Assembly (NCBI GenBank): GCA_024699855.1
Contig: JAMPIQ010000001.1
Coordinates: forward strand, 12,834,001 to 12,898,000
Reading direction: 5' to 3'
Length of the DNA stretch: 64,000 nucleotides
Origin: Aphelenchoides besseyi
Taxonomy: Eukaryota; Nematoda; Chromadorea; Rhabditida; Aphelenchoididae
A program made the position numbers and the translations under genes. The notes under the pieces were generated by a model. The model was not told where the DNA came from. It saw nothing but the letters and a program-made list of their open reading frames with translations, and ran no database searches. Below are positions 35,133-46,399 of this stretch, piece after piece (position 1 is the first letter of the stretch; each line of letters begins with the position of its first letter).

Positions 35133-37998
35133 TTAAGGAAATGTTTGCACTCGTCCATTCCAAACAATCGATGAGCCATTCACATCGCAATAATTCAAGA
35201 ACCTGAACATATCAATTGGATATTACAATTACGAGTAGACGTACTTGTTCCATGTCGCGTGAGTGCTCAACGCCTTTCGATTTCCAATCACAACAAGCAA
35301 ATGTTCGGCACGTGTAATAGCGGTGTTCAGACGCTGAAGAGCCGATTGGTTGCATTCATTCGCTTTCCCTACCAGATCACAATCAATGAATCCAAGTCCG
35401 TTGCTTCCTGATCGGACGGTCGTCATAATGATCGCCTTTCTTTCACTTCCTTGAAATCGCTCAACCGATTCGATTGTAATATTTTCGTAGCTCTCAAGTC
35501 GTTGGGTAATAAAACGTGTTTGAGCTTTGTACGGCGAAATGATTCCCAAATCGCAAGCCTTTAAATGCGTCGTTCCATTATGTGTTTGAAGAACCGGTCG
35601 AAGCAAAAGATGTTCGGTAAAAGCGATAACTGCACGAGCTTCAACTTCGTTTCGAAACGTTGAACCAATACGCTTCTCTTCGCCTTCAACATGAACAAAC
35701 AAAACTGGAAAGCCCTAGAAAAACAGATAAGAATAGGAAAAAGCTGAATTACTTTTTTCGGCAAAATGCCGCATTCTGATAGTGCTGCTCGAGGACTTGG
35801 ATTCGGTTTCAACTTTCCATCGTAAAACAACTGTGAAGCGATTTTCGAAATTGCTTCGTGACAACGGAAACATTCCAACAGTTGAACACAAAGACGTCTA
35901 CAAGAACAGCTATACCAATGCTTGAAAACAAAAACTCACTTGTCACGTTTATACTCTGACAAAGTCATGTAACGAATCAGTGGACTAACAAACTTCTTCT
36001 GCACCCATTGTGGAAGATTCAACGGACAAACAGAAGCGAGCTGCTTCGGATCACCACAAAGTACAACCGATGTTTCTGTAGTGCACAGCCCACCAACAGG
36101 AATGTAAAGTTCCATTTCACTCGCTTGCCCGGCTTCGTCGACGATCAAGTGTGTAAAGAAGCCCGGCGAGACTTCTGGATCGCTGATCAAGTGAGTCGTA
36201 CATGCTGAAACAGCGAATAATGTAAGTGAATAGTAACAAACCCAAAGTTGAAATTATAACTCGATATTGAAGAAAAGATCTCGGGATTTTGAACCGTTCA
36301 AATCTTTGGTCGCTGAAGTAGATGAGATTACACAATGACATCTTTAAAAAACCTACAAAAAACTGATCTGATCGAGTTTACGATTTCGATCAGAAAAATC
36401 ATAACTCGGCGAATAGAGACGTAACATTCGTTTGATTTCCTTTTCTGGACAATCTTCCAACAACTTCTCAGCCAACCTTCAAATTGCTATTATTGAGCTT
36501 CAAATAGATCGTTAAGTAAACCGATTTGCGGCCATATTCGACGGCGCACACAAAAGGATTCGGATGTTCGGATTCATTTCGAGCAAACAGCTGATTGTCG
36601 CCGAAATCGTTCGAGTTTTTCCGGTGCCCTAGAAATAGAGATTCTCAAATGTTCAACACAACATACTGGAGGTCCGAAGAGAATGAACGGCGCTTTTTTG
36701 TGAACGGACGTACAAATCGCGAACATCGCTTCCAACTGAAGATCACTCAACTCCGTGTAGACTTCAAGATATGGCATAATCGCCTTTTTGCTCGTGTGGT
36801 ATTGAAGCAAAGTCTGGAGTGGAAATTAAAACTAAGAATCAGTGAGAAAATACTTGATTGAAATCCGGACGTGGCAAAACAAACTCATCCATCTCTCCAC
36901 TCTTCAACGCATCGAGACTTCTCAAAATGGAGGCCGGCATAAACTCTGTGAACGACTCGTAAACTGTGACTGGCTGCAATCAACCGCATATCACTGTTAT
37001 GCGAAGTCAATTAACCGGAGAATACGCTTCAATGTGGCCAACAAAGACTTCAGCGTCATGTCGACCCATTACAAGTTGCAATTTGAGTTCGTTGTCGGTC
37101 ACTTTTTTTACGCAAACCTAAAACAAATTTCTGTTTCTATTTGATGCTTGTGAACTCACGTTTGAATGGTCGAAATACTCCGAAGTTAAGCGAAGCATAT
37201 TATTCTTTTCGAACACACGAGTCGGTTGTTTCCCTTGTGGTATACGCAGAGTCATATTCAATTTGTTAACATGCTTTCCGTCACCACGTTCGCTACTGTA
37301 AGTTTCTTGGGTGGACGGCACAAGAGTAACCCCCGTGATTATTGGAGTCTTCGCATCGATCGACTTTTGAGCCCAATGCAAAGAAGCAATCAACGCCTGC
37401 TGTTTGATGATGCCCTCGATTGTACGCGGTTGAGTGATCAACGTACGCCACACTTTCTGAAGTCTCCAATAACCTTCATTTCAGATTCTCTTACCGGCTT
37501 TGCTCGCAATGTTTTGTCGTTGATTCGATCCAGTTTGAGCAAATCATCATACTCCACCGGAAAAGTATAGTTTTTCAAATCTTTGCTATAAAAGTCCAGG
37601 TGAATACGAAAAGTAAACGTAAAAAACCGTTTCTTCTCGTCGTACAATTCGCCCATCTCTTTTGTGGTTATCTGCTCTTCACGTTTAAAACGAATTGAAT
37701 GTGGAAATGCGATGAAATAGTCGTGACGATGTTTAACCAAATCATCAATGAACCTAACCACTTTAACACCCAATTCGTGTGTGGGCGTCCGTGTAACAAC
37801 TGGAGCTGCAACAACTGGAGTGACAGGTTGAATAGGTGCTCGATAATTAGCTACAATCAACTGTCGAAGACTGACATCCAATGCGCTAATCAATGTAGAA
37901 AGATCTGCACTGTTTAAGTTCTTCTGTTTGCCACTAAAACGAATTCCTTATTCTCATTACACGGCTTTTACGTACCTATTCGACAGACTGGTAGCCAT
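35133..37998 (-). CDS. SF1 RNA helicase, MOV10/SDE3 type
   Basis: MOV10-type helicases act in small-RNA silencing and mRNA turnover. On the minus strand the gene starts MATSLSNS at 37998 and ends NGSSIVWNGRVQTFP at 35133. Superfamily-1 motifs are in order: I ILFGPPGTGKTRTISATI, Ia LLCAPSNMAANR, II LIVDEAGQASEMEL (DEAG is the MOV10 form), III VLCGDPKQLASV, V DLGIISPYKAQTR and VERFQGSERKAIIMTTVRS, VI RLNTAITRAEHLLVVIGN. All catalytic residues appear intact. The N-terminal ~250 residues are weakly conserved. Several short introns are present. C. elegans ERI-6/7 is in the same family, but orthology cannot be decided here. Its upstream leader is duplicated at 45543-45716. Confidence 0.92.
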
Positions 37999-38012
37999 TT
38001 TGATGTCGTTTC

Positions 38013-38188
38013 AACCGCTCCAATCGTTGTAAGCCGTTGAAATTGGGGTCGAATACCTAAAAATAAACAAACGGAAGCAAATTGACGCTCAGTTTGTCAA
38101 CGGAGTTTTTCTCGTGCTCATTTTGTTGGACGAAGTGTTTGTTGACATGCTTAGTCACTTTTTGATCCGACAAACAGTGTTTCTGTTA
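38013..38188. repeat. direct repeat, copy 1 (helicase leader)
   Basis: About 175 bases repeated in the same orientation at 45543-45716, nearly identical by eye. On the minus strand it encodes an open stretch (VFDPNFNGLQRLERLKRHQN, preceded by KVTKHVNKHFVQQNEHEKN) whose stop overlaps the start region of the helicase gene. It may be an upstream exon, an upstream ORF or a small separate gene. Confidence 0.75.
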
Positions 38189-38799
38189 AATTTCTCTCCT
38201 TCTTCCACGCATGACATTCTTTTTGATGTAATTTCAATCAAGGTCCAATGAAAACAGAATGATCTTTAGTGGCTATTTGTTTTGCGATGGGCCAACGGGA
38301 TGTGTTTACTCGTGCAGCATCAGTACTTTCTACGATTTAGCCAAGGTTGCGAGTGGACTTCGAAAACTTTGGTGTTTAGTCGTTTGACCATTGGATTCCA
38401 GTTAGTTAGGTTAGAGGAATTGGCGTTGGATTGCAATCTAGTATATTTGGGCTTTTAATCTCGGTCAACTGAGATTAAAGCTCTTCATTCCTCTGATGAT
38501 AGGCTTAATAACCATCAATGCTCCAAATCACTTCGTAAAACGTTATGTTTTAATCATTGTATCTTTTCTGACTATCTGTCGAGTTAACACCTTCAATAAT
38601 ACTGTTAACTGTAGAAGCATTTCAATCGTGTTTTTAAACCACAAATTAGTTTATTGGCATTCAATGAATTGGAAGTTTATGGTGTGAACATAACGATCAA
38701 CAGAAATCGAGGTTGTAAGATTGATAAAGGATCGTAAAACTAGAAAGTATGTTTACAAATTAAAAGAACATCGTTTACGAGGTGTTTTGTTAGGACGGT
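38189..38799. other. AT-rich spacer
   Basis: About 600 bases between the helicase leader and a small membrane gene. Short open frames only (for example 38496-38687); no motif or splice chain. Nothing else seen. Confidence 0.4.
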
Positions 38800-39192
38800 T
38801 CACATTGGTTCGTCTTTGTACCACTTCACGAGATCATCAACAAAAACAAACGTCATACAAATAAGTCCAAAAACTCCTAAAATAACCCCAATAAAGTGAG
38901 AAAGTTCACCAACTGTAAAACATTTCACAATTAGCATAATTGTCACACATACTCCCAGTAAAGTAACAGAACCAGTACAGAAAGGAAACGGTCGTCCTCC
39001 ACGTGTTTGAACGCGACTTCCAGATGTTTCCACTCGCTGTTCCACCGGTTGAACTATTTGGATACAAACTTGTGGTGTTTGTGTCGTTTTATCAACGCGA
39101 TTAGATGTTTGACGTTTCCCCATTTCATTCGGATCTCCATCGACTTTAATCAAAAGAGCAGATTGGTTGGCCATTATCGGAAGCAAAAACAT
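38800..39192 (-). CDS. small two-helix membrane protein, 124-130 aa
   Basis: A single-exon frame reads from ATG 39192 (or 39174, MANQSALLIKVDGDPNEMG) to the stop at 38800. The N-terminal half is hydrophilic and threonine/glutamine-rich. The C-terminal half has two adjacent helices (VTLLGVCVTIMLIVKCF and FIGVILGVFGLICMTFVFV) and a short VDDLVKWYKDEPM tail. No intron is needed. I do not recognise the family. It lies just outside the third copy of the duplicated block. Confidence 0.6.
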   Translation of the reverse strand: MFLLPIMANQSALLIKVDGDPNEMGKRQTSNRVDKTTQTPQVCIQIVQPVEQRVETSGSRVQTRGGRPFPFCTGSVTLLGVCVTIMLIVKCFTVGELSHFIGVILGVFGLICMTFVFVDDLVKWYKDEPM

Positions 39193-39437
39193 TTAAATGA
39201 CTAATCAGAAAAAATCCAAAAGTTGATAGTCAGAACATCAAATACGACTTAATGTTTGTACGAATTAATCAACTAAAGAGCCAACTTAACGAGAATTTTG
39301 AGAAACTTTGGGTTCTCTCAAAACCAAAAACGCTGTCCAGTTAAGCGAAATGCCGAGAGCAACAGAAAGCCACACAAAAAGTCCAAAGAAATTCGTTTGA
39401 ATTTACGATTTGACCGATGTGTAGCCACAGAATGTAG

Positions 39438-40617
39438 ACCTTCTTGTGCATCTTATAAACACAATGATCACATAATTGAAACTCTTGATAGCGAGCACTT
39501 CAATTAGGAAAAAGTATGAAGCCGTTTTGCTGAAAGAAAACGTGCCGCTCTATTGAGTCAAACACTATCGTTTGATATGTTCAGATTGAAAGCAAAATTG
39601 GAGGTGAGTTTATTCGGCATTCAAGCAAGAGCATTGGAAGTAGCCAATCCTTTCCAGTCCGGAGACTTCGCTGCACTGGGGTTCTTGTCCTGCGGTTTGT
39701 TCGATTTCTGTTCAACGGAACCCTGCGGTCGAGTGTTACTCGTCGGCTTCTGATTCGGCACCACGAAGTAATCCGACGGTTGAAGCTTGGTTTCCGCTTC
39801 TTTCGCTGCTACTTGTTTCAATTCTGTTTGGCCCTAAAAAAAGTTATTTGCAATCTTCTCTTGTGAACTCACGTGTTTTTCGGCTCCTTCTTTGTTTCTT
39901 GTTCTTCCGCACGCCATCAAGAACGGAAGTCCAACGATCGAAACCAACAACGCCCCCTTTCCCCTAAAGTTGATGCTTAGTGGTTGAGCTTCTATTGATC
40001 ACATACATTTCAGTCATCAAGCACCAGAACAACGACATCTCCACACTCGATGTTCGACTACTGGCTGCAAAGAATCCAGCCAGATTGTAACCCCTAAACA
40101 GCAATTGACTTCAAAGACTCGAGATGTGAACTTACTCAGCATCGTTGAACGAAAAGCCGAAGATCAGAAGACCGAAAGCAACAAACTTGAAGAGCATTGT
40201 AATTTCGTGCAAACGATCAAACCGACCGACTTCAATTGAGCAACCAAATGAACGGTTTTAATCTCATACACAACTTTGCGTTAGTTTTACAGTTGTATAC
40301 AAAATGCTAAACAGTTGCTACGGAAATTGGCGGGCAGGAAGATTTCGTTTTTTCCTGCCGTCCATCGGCTTGCTGTCGATGCTCTAATTTCTCACATCTG
40401 AATTCAACTCATGGCATCAAACCCGTCTAACAACAACCTTCTTCACAACGTTACTGACGATGAGTCGCCAATCCAACGACCGATTGTGTTCCTGGACGAT
40501 GCGGTTGGTGAAAGCCCAAATCAACAGAAACTGATGAATTGGAAGCCGAGGAAACGCACTGTTGGAATCGACGAGACGATCGAAGTTCTTCGAACACCTC
40601 CACCGCGGATTCTCGAA
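39438..40617 (-). repeat. third partial copy of the arm sequence
   Basis: About 1.18 kb colinear with 56373-57556 of the distal arm, in the same orientation, hence inverted relative to the proximal arm. The match starts at CCTTCTTGTGCA and ends after GCGGATTCTCGAA. Flanks are unrelated at both ends. It covers the small TM gene and the first exon of the 40411 gene, and is the only copy in which the latter is intact. Confidence 0.9.
39621..40197 (-). CDS. small secreted/TM protein, 150 aa, middle copy
   Basis: Same four-exon layout as the gene at 32824-33400: hydrophobic N-terminus MLFKFVAFGLLIFGFSFND, second helix, and the identical Gln/Lys/Pro-rich tail. Coding differences from the other copies are few and mostly silent; introns carry small changes (for example at 39838-39870). 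The start is 40197, directly divergent from the 40411 gene about 210 bases away, so the two may share a promoter. Confidence 0.75.
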
Positions 40618-41413
40618 GACGTCCACAACATTGACGGTAAATTGAGGTTTCTGTTCGTTTTCATGTTTGTTGTTTAGACGCAAATAACTCAAGAACTTCG
40701 GTCTTTTCGACTCCCGTTGATTTTATCACTCCAAGACCGCAGCGAACTCCAACTGTCCGGGATCTGAGAAACGGCGAAACGACTCTAACTCCTTCACGCT
40801 TCAACTTCGACTCAGCGCTGAAGAATCTAAATGACGAATCGTTTCAAATCATCGAAAAGTTGAATAGGGACACGTTGGAAATGCGCGCAAAGTTGAACGA
40901 AATGCAGAAAGAACGAATTCTGGACTTCAATCAACAAGAAGAACTTGAAAGGTCCGAAAGCTGTTTCTGATTTTTATTTTGTGTTTCAGCAGCTTTCAAG
41001 AAGTTCGAGAGGAAAAACTCATCGGCCAACAAAAGTCGGTACAGACATCCGCTCGACAAGAAGCTGCTCAACCACCAACCTTCATAGCTCCACCGACCAC
41101 TGAGTTCAATTTGCATTCTTCGTTTCACGCGACCATTTCTGCCAAGCACACGACCGCTTTCTCGGGAACCGCGTCAATCGACTTGGCAGTTCGTGAGTGC
41201 ATTTCGGTTCTGAACTTGGTCTACAAACTGCGACTCTGTCTGCTCGATATCCAAGGCCAACACACTCAGAAGACCAATTCGTCGAACTACGACGCACAGA
41301 AGACGACAAGAGAAGAAAAACATGTGAAAGAGTTTAAGGAGCATAAACATCTAATGAAACAGCGAATACCCAATTCAAAATGTACGACGAAGAAGTTGCA
41401 GTTTATTCGTTAA
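40411..41413 (+). CDS. unrecognised coiled-coil protein, intact copy
   Basis: Exon 1 is 40411-40636 and exon 2 starts at 40678; a further intron (GTCCGAAAG...GTGTTTCAG) leads to a last exon ending at 41413. The protein starts MASNPSNNNLLHNVTDDESP. It has TP-rich segments (FITPRPQRTPTVRD, TTLTPSRFNFDSAL) and a helical, charged middle (FQIIEKLNRDTLEMRAKLNE, MQKERILDFNQQEEL), probably coiled coil. The C-terminal part (TASIDLAVRECISVLNLVYK) could be a folded domain. Threonine-proline sites suggest CDK/MAPK phosphorylation. No family recognised. Its first exon is copied, broken, in both arms. Confidence 0.7.
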
Positions 41414-41467
41414 CAATGGATCAGGAATGTGCAAAGCCGGATTCGAAACCTTTAACACTCCGACAAT

Positions 41468-41830
41468 GTGTGTTTGATTTTCTTTTTGAGGGTAAATCGT
41501 CGATCAAAAAGGTGGAACGTTTAATCATAAACAACAAAACAAACAAAATTTAACAAAACTTGGGCTTCTTAAGCTGCTCGTCTTCTCGCTCCGTTTCCAA
41601 GTATCGCTCCCAGATCTGGAAAGAAGTGATTATTTTGTTTCTATTTACTTGTTCTTACCTGCTCGGTTTCTCGCTCCGTTTCCGACATTTGCTTGATGAT
41701 CTGAAAAGAAGTGATTATTCGTTTTTATTCACTCGCCTTTACCTGCTCGTATTCGACGCGAAGACGCTCAATTACCGTGATTACAGCCGGATTAGTCGAT
41801 GCAGCTTCAACGGTTTCAGGCACTTTTCCG
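41468..41830. repeat. duplicated block D, copy 1
   Basis: Matches 61195-61450 in direct orientation, from the common TGATTTTCTTTTTG...GGTAAAT start. Copy 1 has an extra exon-sized insert (about 41640-41735) relative to copy 2. It contains the 3' exons of the gene called at 41550-42045. Confidence 0.8.
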
Positions 41831-42045
41831 TTTTTTTTTGTCAAATCGTTTTAAAGAAGCAATGAGAGACTCACTTTTAATCCGTTGGGAAATTCGTAGA
41901 TTGAAAATCGGCGCTTCTCCGATCGCATCACTCGAAGTTCCTCCAGAATTTGGTTATTGGTGGCTTTCAATCCAGAAAGCGCGTCCTTGTTTTCCTGAAG
42001 CTGTGCGCTGATTTTACCAAGTGCCTCCGCGATGTCTTCTGCCAT
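41550..42045 (-). CDS. small coiled-coil protein (copy with duplicated exon)
   Basis: Exon 1 (42045-41875) encodes MAEDIAEALGKISAQLQENK and continues with QILEELRVMRSEKRRFSIYE, a likely coiled coil. Later exons encode EAASTNPAVITVIERLRVEY, IIKQMSETERETEQ and IWERYLETEREDEQLKK, ending KPKFC. The SETERETEQ and LETEREDEQ exons look like an internal exon duplication. The junction of exon 1 to exon 2 is not in phase with the acceptor I can see (AAAAG|TGCCTG), so either a different splice site is used or this copy is damaged. A paralogue lies at 61266-61567. Function unknown. Confidence 0.55.
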
Positions 42046-42603
42046 CTTAATGCTAAAATAAACTGTACACATGTTTGTAGCCCTTTAGGTATTCAACGTT
42101 TAAACGTTTATTATATCCTTATTGTTACTATGTCAATCACTTTTATTTTGCATTTAAACGAAGATCTATACACCAATTAGAAGAAATCCAGCTGTGCTTT
42201 AGCAAGTCGACTGTGATTGTCGGACGTTGAAATCAGAAGAAACATGAAAACCTCGCATCTCAAACGATTCAAACATCCCAAATTGTGATCAGTAACAAAA
42301 CACACGAGTTATCGGAATACTTCTTTCACTGCAATCTTATGAATTATTTATTAATTGAGAAAGTATTCAAAAATGGGAAAATTCAGAAACTATTCACTTT
42401 TGTCGTCATTGCTTCGTGTTCGTGACGATCCACCCACTCCCAAAACAGTTGCATAACGTCCAGTATTAGTTGGCTGTAGAGTTGAAGTTTGATTTCTGTC
42501 ATGGAGTTTAGTTCAGGAATTCGAAACGAGTACGTGGCAACAGAACAGCCAACTGTTCGATTGTTTGATTTCTGACGATTGCTTGAACGATTGTTTTCTC
42601 TTG

Positions 42604-44181
42604 TTAAGCCAAGTTATCAAAGAACTGCCATAAAAGGGCTTTGCATTCGCGGAAAATGTCCACGTATTTCAAGTTGTATCTGCAATCTCGATTGAAACGA
42701 AAGACTTGAAGGACTTACTTCTCCTTGAGAGCTTGAGCTTCGATTACCGGAGTCATTTTGACGACCACCGGTGTAGCAACATTCTTCGACTTCTTGCGTT
42801 TCGAATTGTGAGCAAAGAACTGAAATAGCTAAAGGTTGTAAATTGAACTCAGAACTTACTTTCGGTTCGCTTTTCCCAATATACGCTTCACCCATGGGTG
42901 TTCGCTTGGTATAGAATAGGTCCTGATTGACGTATTGATTGTAGACAATGTGAACTTTAAGGAATCCTTCATAACGAGACGATGAAAAAGACGTTGAACA
43001 TCTGCCTCCAACAAATCGTTTCCACACGGAACAATTCGATCATTTGTCGTGAATTGTAAACTTACTCCCCAAACTTTGATCTTCGAAATCTGATCGGACA
43101 TCAACGATCGAAGCGGCTATATGACCACCGTAACACCGCCGGTGATGAAAGACGGTAGTTGATAGCACAAACTCTTTCCAGCACCTGTAAGAAAGTTGAA
43201 ACAAAGTCAAAAATTAGAACTCACCAGTTGGCATCACCACACAACAATCGTGGCCCAAAAGAGAAGCAATAACGATCGATTTTTGGCAGAAACGAAATGA
43301 TTGAAAGCCGAACGTATTTCGTAGGACCTCGTACATTTTGACCCGAAGATTTGCATCCAATTTTGCTAAAACTGCGCTCTAAAAAGTCGGTGGCTTTCGA
43401 CTCACAATCATTGTCGAATTCGCGGATATCGTTCTGTTGAAATATCTTAAACTTGCCATGTTGATCTGCAAACAACGGCCAATGCATTTGAGCAAGAAAC
43501 TCACTAACCGGCAATCTGAAGAGCTTTCGCTTCTTCGTCTTCGATTTGCATAGTTTCGTCCACAACAACAAGACCGCGAGTTGGACTTTTTCGATCTGTC
43601 GATGGTTGTCGAAGAATAGAAGGCCGCTGAGTGGAAAATGAAACTGAAAACATGAAGACGAGAAGATCAACAGCCATCACTTACCAGAAGGATTCTTCTG
43701 TACATCGAGAGTGGAATTGAAGGAAGTGCCGGCGCTTGGATAGTATTGCGTCAATGTGGTTTCTGAACTGAATGATCGAAGAATGAAAGAAAAACTCACG
43801 AGTCGGTTTTACGATCTCAACTCGAGGCCTTTTTGCCGGAACCGCATCGAGTCTTTGTGTTGGTTGTTGGGTTGCAACGGCTTTGAGCGGCAGTGGACGT
43901 CCGAGAGTCATAACACACGATGGTTGTGATGGAAGCAAAGGGTTCACCGTGGAATGAGATTGCAACACTTGAGTCTTCGATGAAGCGGTGCGAATGTTTG
44001 AAAGCACGTTTGAACGATTGGAATGGCCGTTAGGGTTCTGGTGAACTCCATTGCAACAAAGAAACTTGGGAATCGCGGGTGGATGCGTTAAAAGCGGAAG
44101 GAACTTGTAGCCGCGAAATTCGATACGATTATCTTCATGGTTGTTGCCAACCAAAATAGACCGCGGTTTCGTTGCGGTCAT
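42604..44181 (-). pseudogene. RecQ/BLM-type helicase pseudogene, core deleted
   Basis: RecQ helicases resolve recombination intermediates. The N-terminal exons (from MTATKPRSILVGNNHEDNRI) are open. They lead to motif 0 and I: FGFQSFRFCQKSIVIASLLG, HDCCVVMPTG, then AGKSLCYQLPSFITGGVTVV. A TAG at 43127-43129 follows VVI where BLM has VISPLRSL; the frame continues PLRSLMSDQISKIKVWG (motif Ia). The sequence then jumps to RQC-domain-like text (LLEADVQRLFHRLVMKD) with a one-base frame break near 42964, then KVHIVYNQYVNQD. Motifs II-VI, including DExH, are missing. The last exons encode a Lys-rich segment and end FFDNLA. It cannot be an active helicase. Confidence 0.85.
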
Positions 44182-45542
44182 TTTTAAGAACACAAACAAC
44201 GAACGAAACAGACAATTCACAACTTAACGTTCCGAGCGAATTTATGGTAATCGATTGCTCTTCAAGTACCTCATTGATTTTTAGTTGTTACAAAATGTTT
44301 GGAATGAAAATCCTGTAAAAACTTGTACCTTACTGTTTCTACACAGATAATCTTCTAAATCTTCAAAGATGGTCGAATCATCGTAATCGACAACAGTCAT
44401 CGACAGTTTTCAATTTCGAAGCTTTACATCAGTCCAAAGGATATTCAGTCCTGTCCTTCTGTATTACTGATACTCAAATCTAGTAACATCAATAAATTTA
44501 TTCGAATTATTTCCATTCAATAAATACGGAATAAAATGAGGTCGAATATCGAAAACCCAAATCTAGCGATTTTAGGATATGCTTTCGATTTCAATTCTAT
44601 TCCCAGTCCACTTCACCTCTCTAAACTTTCAGAATCATAATTTCCTAATCTCTTTAGTATCTGTGCCAAATTACAGCTTATCAGCATCAGCAGGAAGAGC
44701 TGCACAAACTTTTGCAATTTTGGACGATTTCTGACAAATTGTTTGGCTTTGAAGTGCTCTTATTTCTCTCTCAGTTGTCCGATGACTGCAAGTTTAATTA
44801 CATTGAATAGCTAGGTTATTGGGCTTTCTATTGATATAATATGAGCACTAGTTGTTGCCAGAATCTCCAAACTACATCAATTTGCGCGATTAACGTTCTA
44901 TACAAGGAAATGGGGGGTGTTGTGTATTTTAGCTCGTTGGCTGGTTGGATTCCGCTGATATTCACAGAGTTTAAAGATCACTAGTGTTAGTTGTTGTTCT
45001 GTTAATCACACGCCTGTACAGTTAATCGTTTTTGAGTTGGAGTCAATGGAAACTGCCATCTTCGAGGTTGATGTCTGATTGTTACCATTCTTCTCTATTG
45101 CATTTTCAGGTCAACTGCTTCTAATCATTACATGTATATAACTGATTTCATGCAAACTAGCTGCTGTAGAAGTTATTTTCTGCATCATAGTCCAAGTGTA
45201 TTGTCAGCAGCTACTAACACGTAATACGTTTGTTCGACGGAAACTCAAGAGGATTTTTTCTGAATAACAAGCATACTAAATGCTTGAACGTTCGTTCATT
45301 AATTACCAACAATCTCAATGATTCTCAACCGACTTCTTCGAACTGCTAGTCAATAGAAGTAAGAGCAACTTTGCGTGAAATCAATTGTTTATTTCAACTT
45401 TCGAAATAACTCCTAGTGATCTTCTGATAACTGAATCTACAGTTCTGATGATAATTGACAAGCAAAAGTAAGAACATCATAGCAGTCGAATCATCAACAT
45501 TGCCAGTTCTCAAATCAAGAGCTACATGACGGAATGACCAGC
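44182..45542. other. gene-free AT-rich spacer
   Basis: About 1.4 kb with no open frame of note on either strand and no recognisable repeat or RNA. Direct-repeat copy 2 begins at its right edge. Confidence 0.5.
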
Positions 45543-45716
45543 GATCCAATCGTTGTAACCCGTTGAAATTGGGGTCGAATACCTAAAAATAAACAAACGG
45601 AAGCAAATTGACGCTCAGTTTGTCAACGGAGTTTTTCTCGTGCTCATTTTGTTGGACGAAGTGTTTGTTGACATGCTTAGTCACTTTTTGATCCGACAAA
45701 CAGTGTTTCTGTTAAG
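45543..45716. repeat. direct repeat, copy 2 (helicase leader)
   Basis: Second copy of 38013-38188 in the same orientation. It starts CCAATCGTTGTAACCCGTTG and ends TTTCTGTTAA; beyond both ends the two loci are unrelated. No helicase exons follow, so this copy is an orphan. Confidence 0.8.
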
Positions 45717-45759
45717 AATTAAGCTTTCAAATTTTATGAGAAGTTTTATTTCCTAACCC

Positions 45760-46330
45760 TAAGGTATTGTGTTATCGTATAGAAAAAGTTGAGCCTTCGA
45801 ATCCATCGAGTTTGTAGTGTACTTTCTCATCGTCAAAGCTTCTGATCTTGCCAACCATACAATTGCAACAAAAATGATTTGAACAACAAAAGTGGTTAGA
45901 CAGAAGAACTGGTTGTTTACTTGAAAGTTTCCGTTGAATTGTGCGTATATCGTTTTCAACAGCCAATGGAAGATAACAAAGGCCTGAAAAGCTACAAGAT
46001 TTATGATTGTTGACATTCAACTTACATTCAAAATGATAAACGTCAGATAGAAGCTGGGTGGTGTAGACAAATTACCGTATAAAAGTAAAATGGAGACGAT
46101 AAAAACGGCCATCGTGTTTCCGAAAATGTCCACGTTTTTGAGTAAAAGTCCAAAGAAATCCGAATCGTTTGCTTCTTCGCTGTTGGTGAGGTCAATGAAG
46201 TTGCGTGTGATGCGTACAAGAGAGAAAAGTGAATACGCGATCATCACAATCGAAATGAAACAGACGACCATCTCAAACAACTTCGATTACATTTCGATGT
46301 CAGCTGTTTACCTGCAATCTTGTTGCCCAA
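45760..46330 (-). CDS. four-helix membrane protein, nematode type
   Basis: A first exon near 46346-46305 (MRQNGCFHWATRLQ) joins an exon starting MVVCFISIVMIAYSLFSLVR at about 46270 and a last exon ending AQLFLYDNTIP near 45760. Four hydrophobic helices are present: VVCFISIVMIAYSLFSLV, FGNTMAVFIVSILLLYGN, LAFQAFVIFHWLLKTI and CLTTFVVQIIFVAIVWLA. A hydrophilic loop (SEEANDSDFFG) separates the first two. The layout resembles the gene starting at 63543. Family not recognised. Confidence 0.6.
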
Positions 46331-46399
46331 TGAAAGCATCCGTTTTGCCTCATTTTTGTCAACGTAAAACTGATTTAGAAACGGTACAGTACTTCGTTT

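Noticed and set aside
35133..38188. Direct equivalence of the helicase with C. elegans ERI-6/7
   Set aside because: The motifs only show MOV10-family membership, the gene is complete on one strand, and orthology needs a tree.
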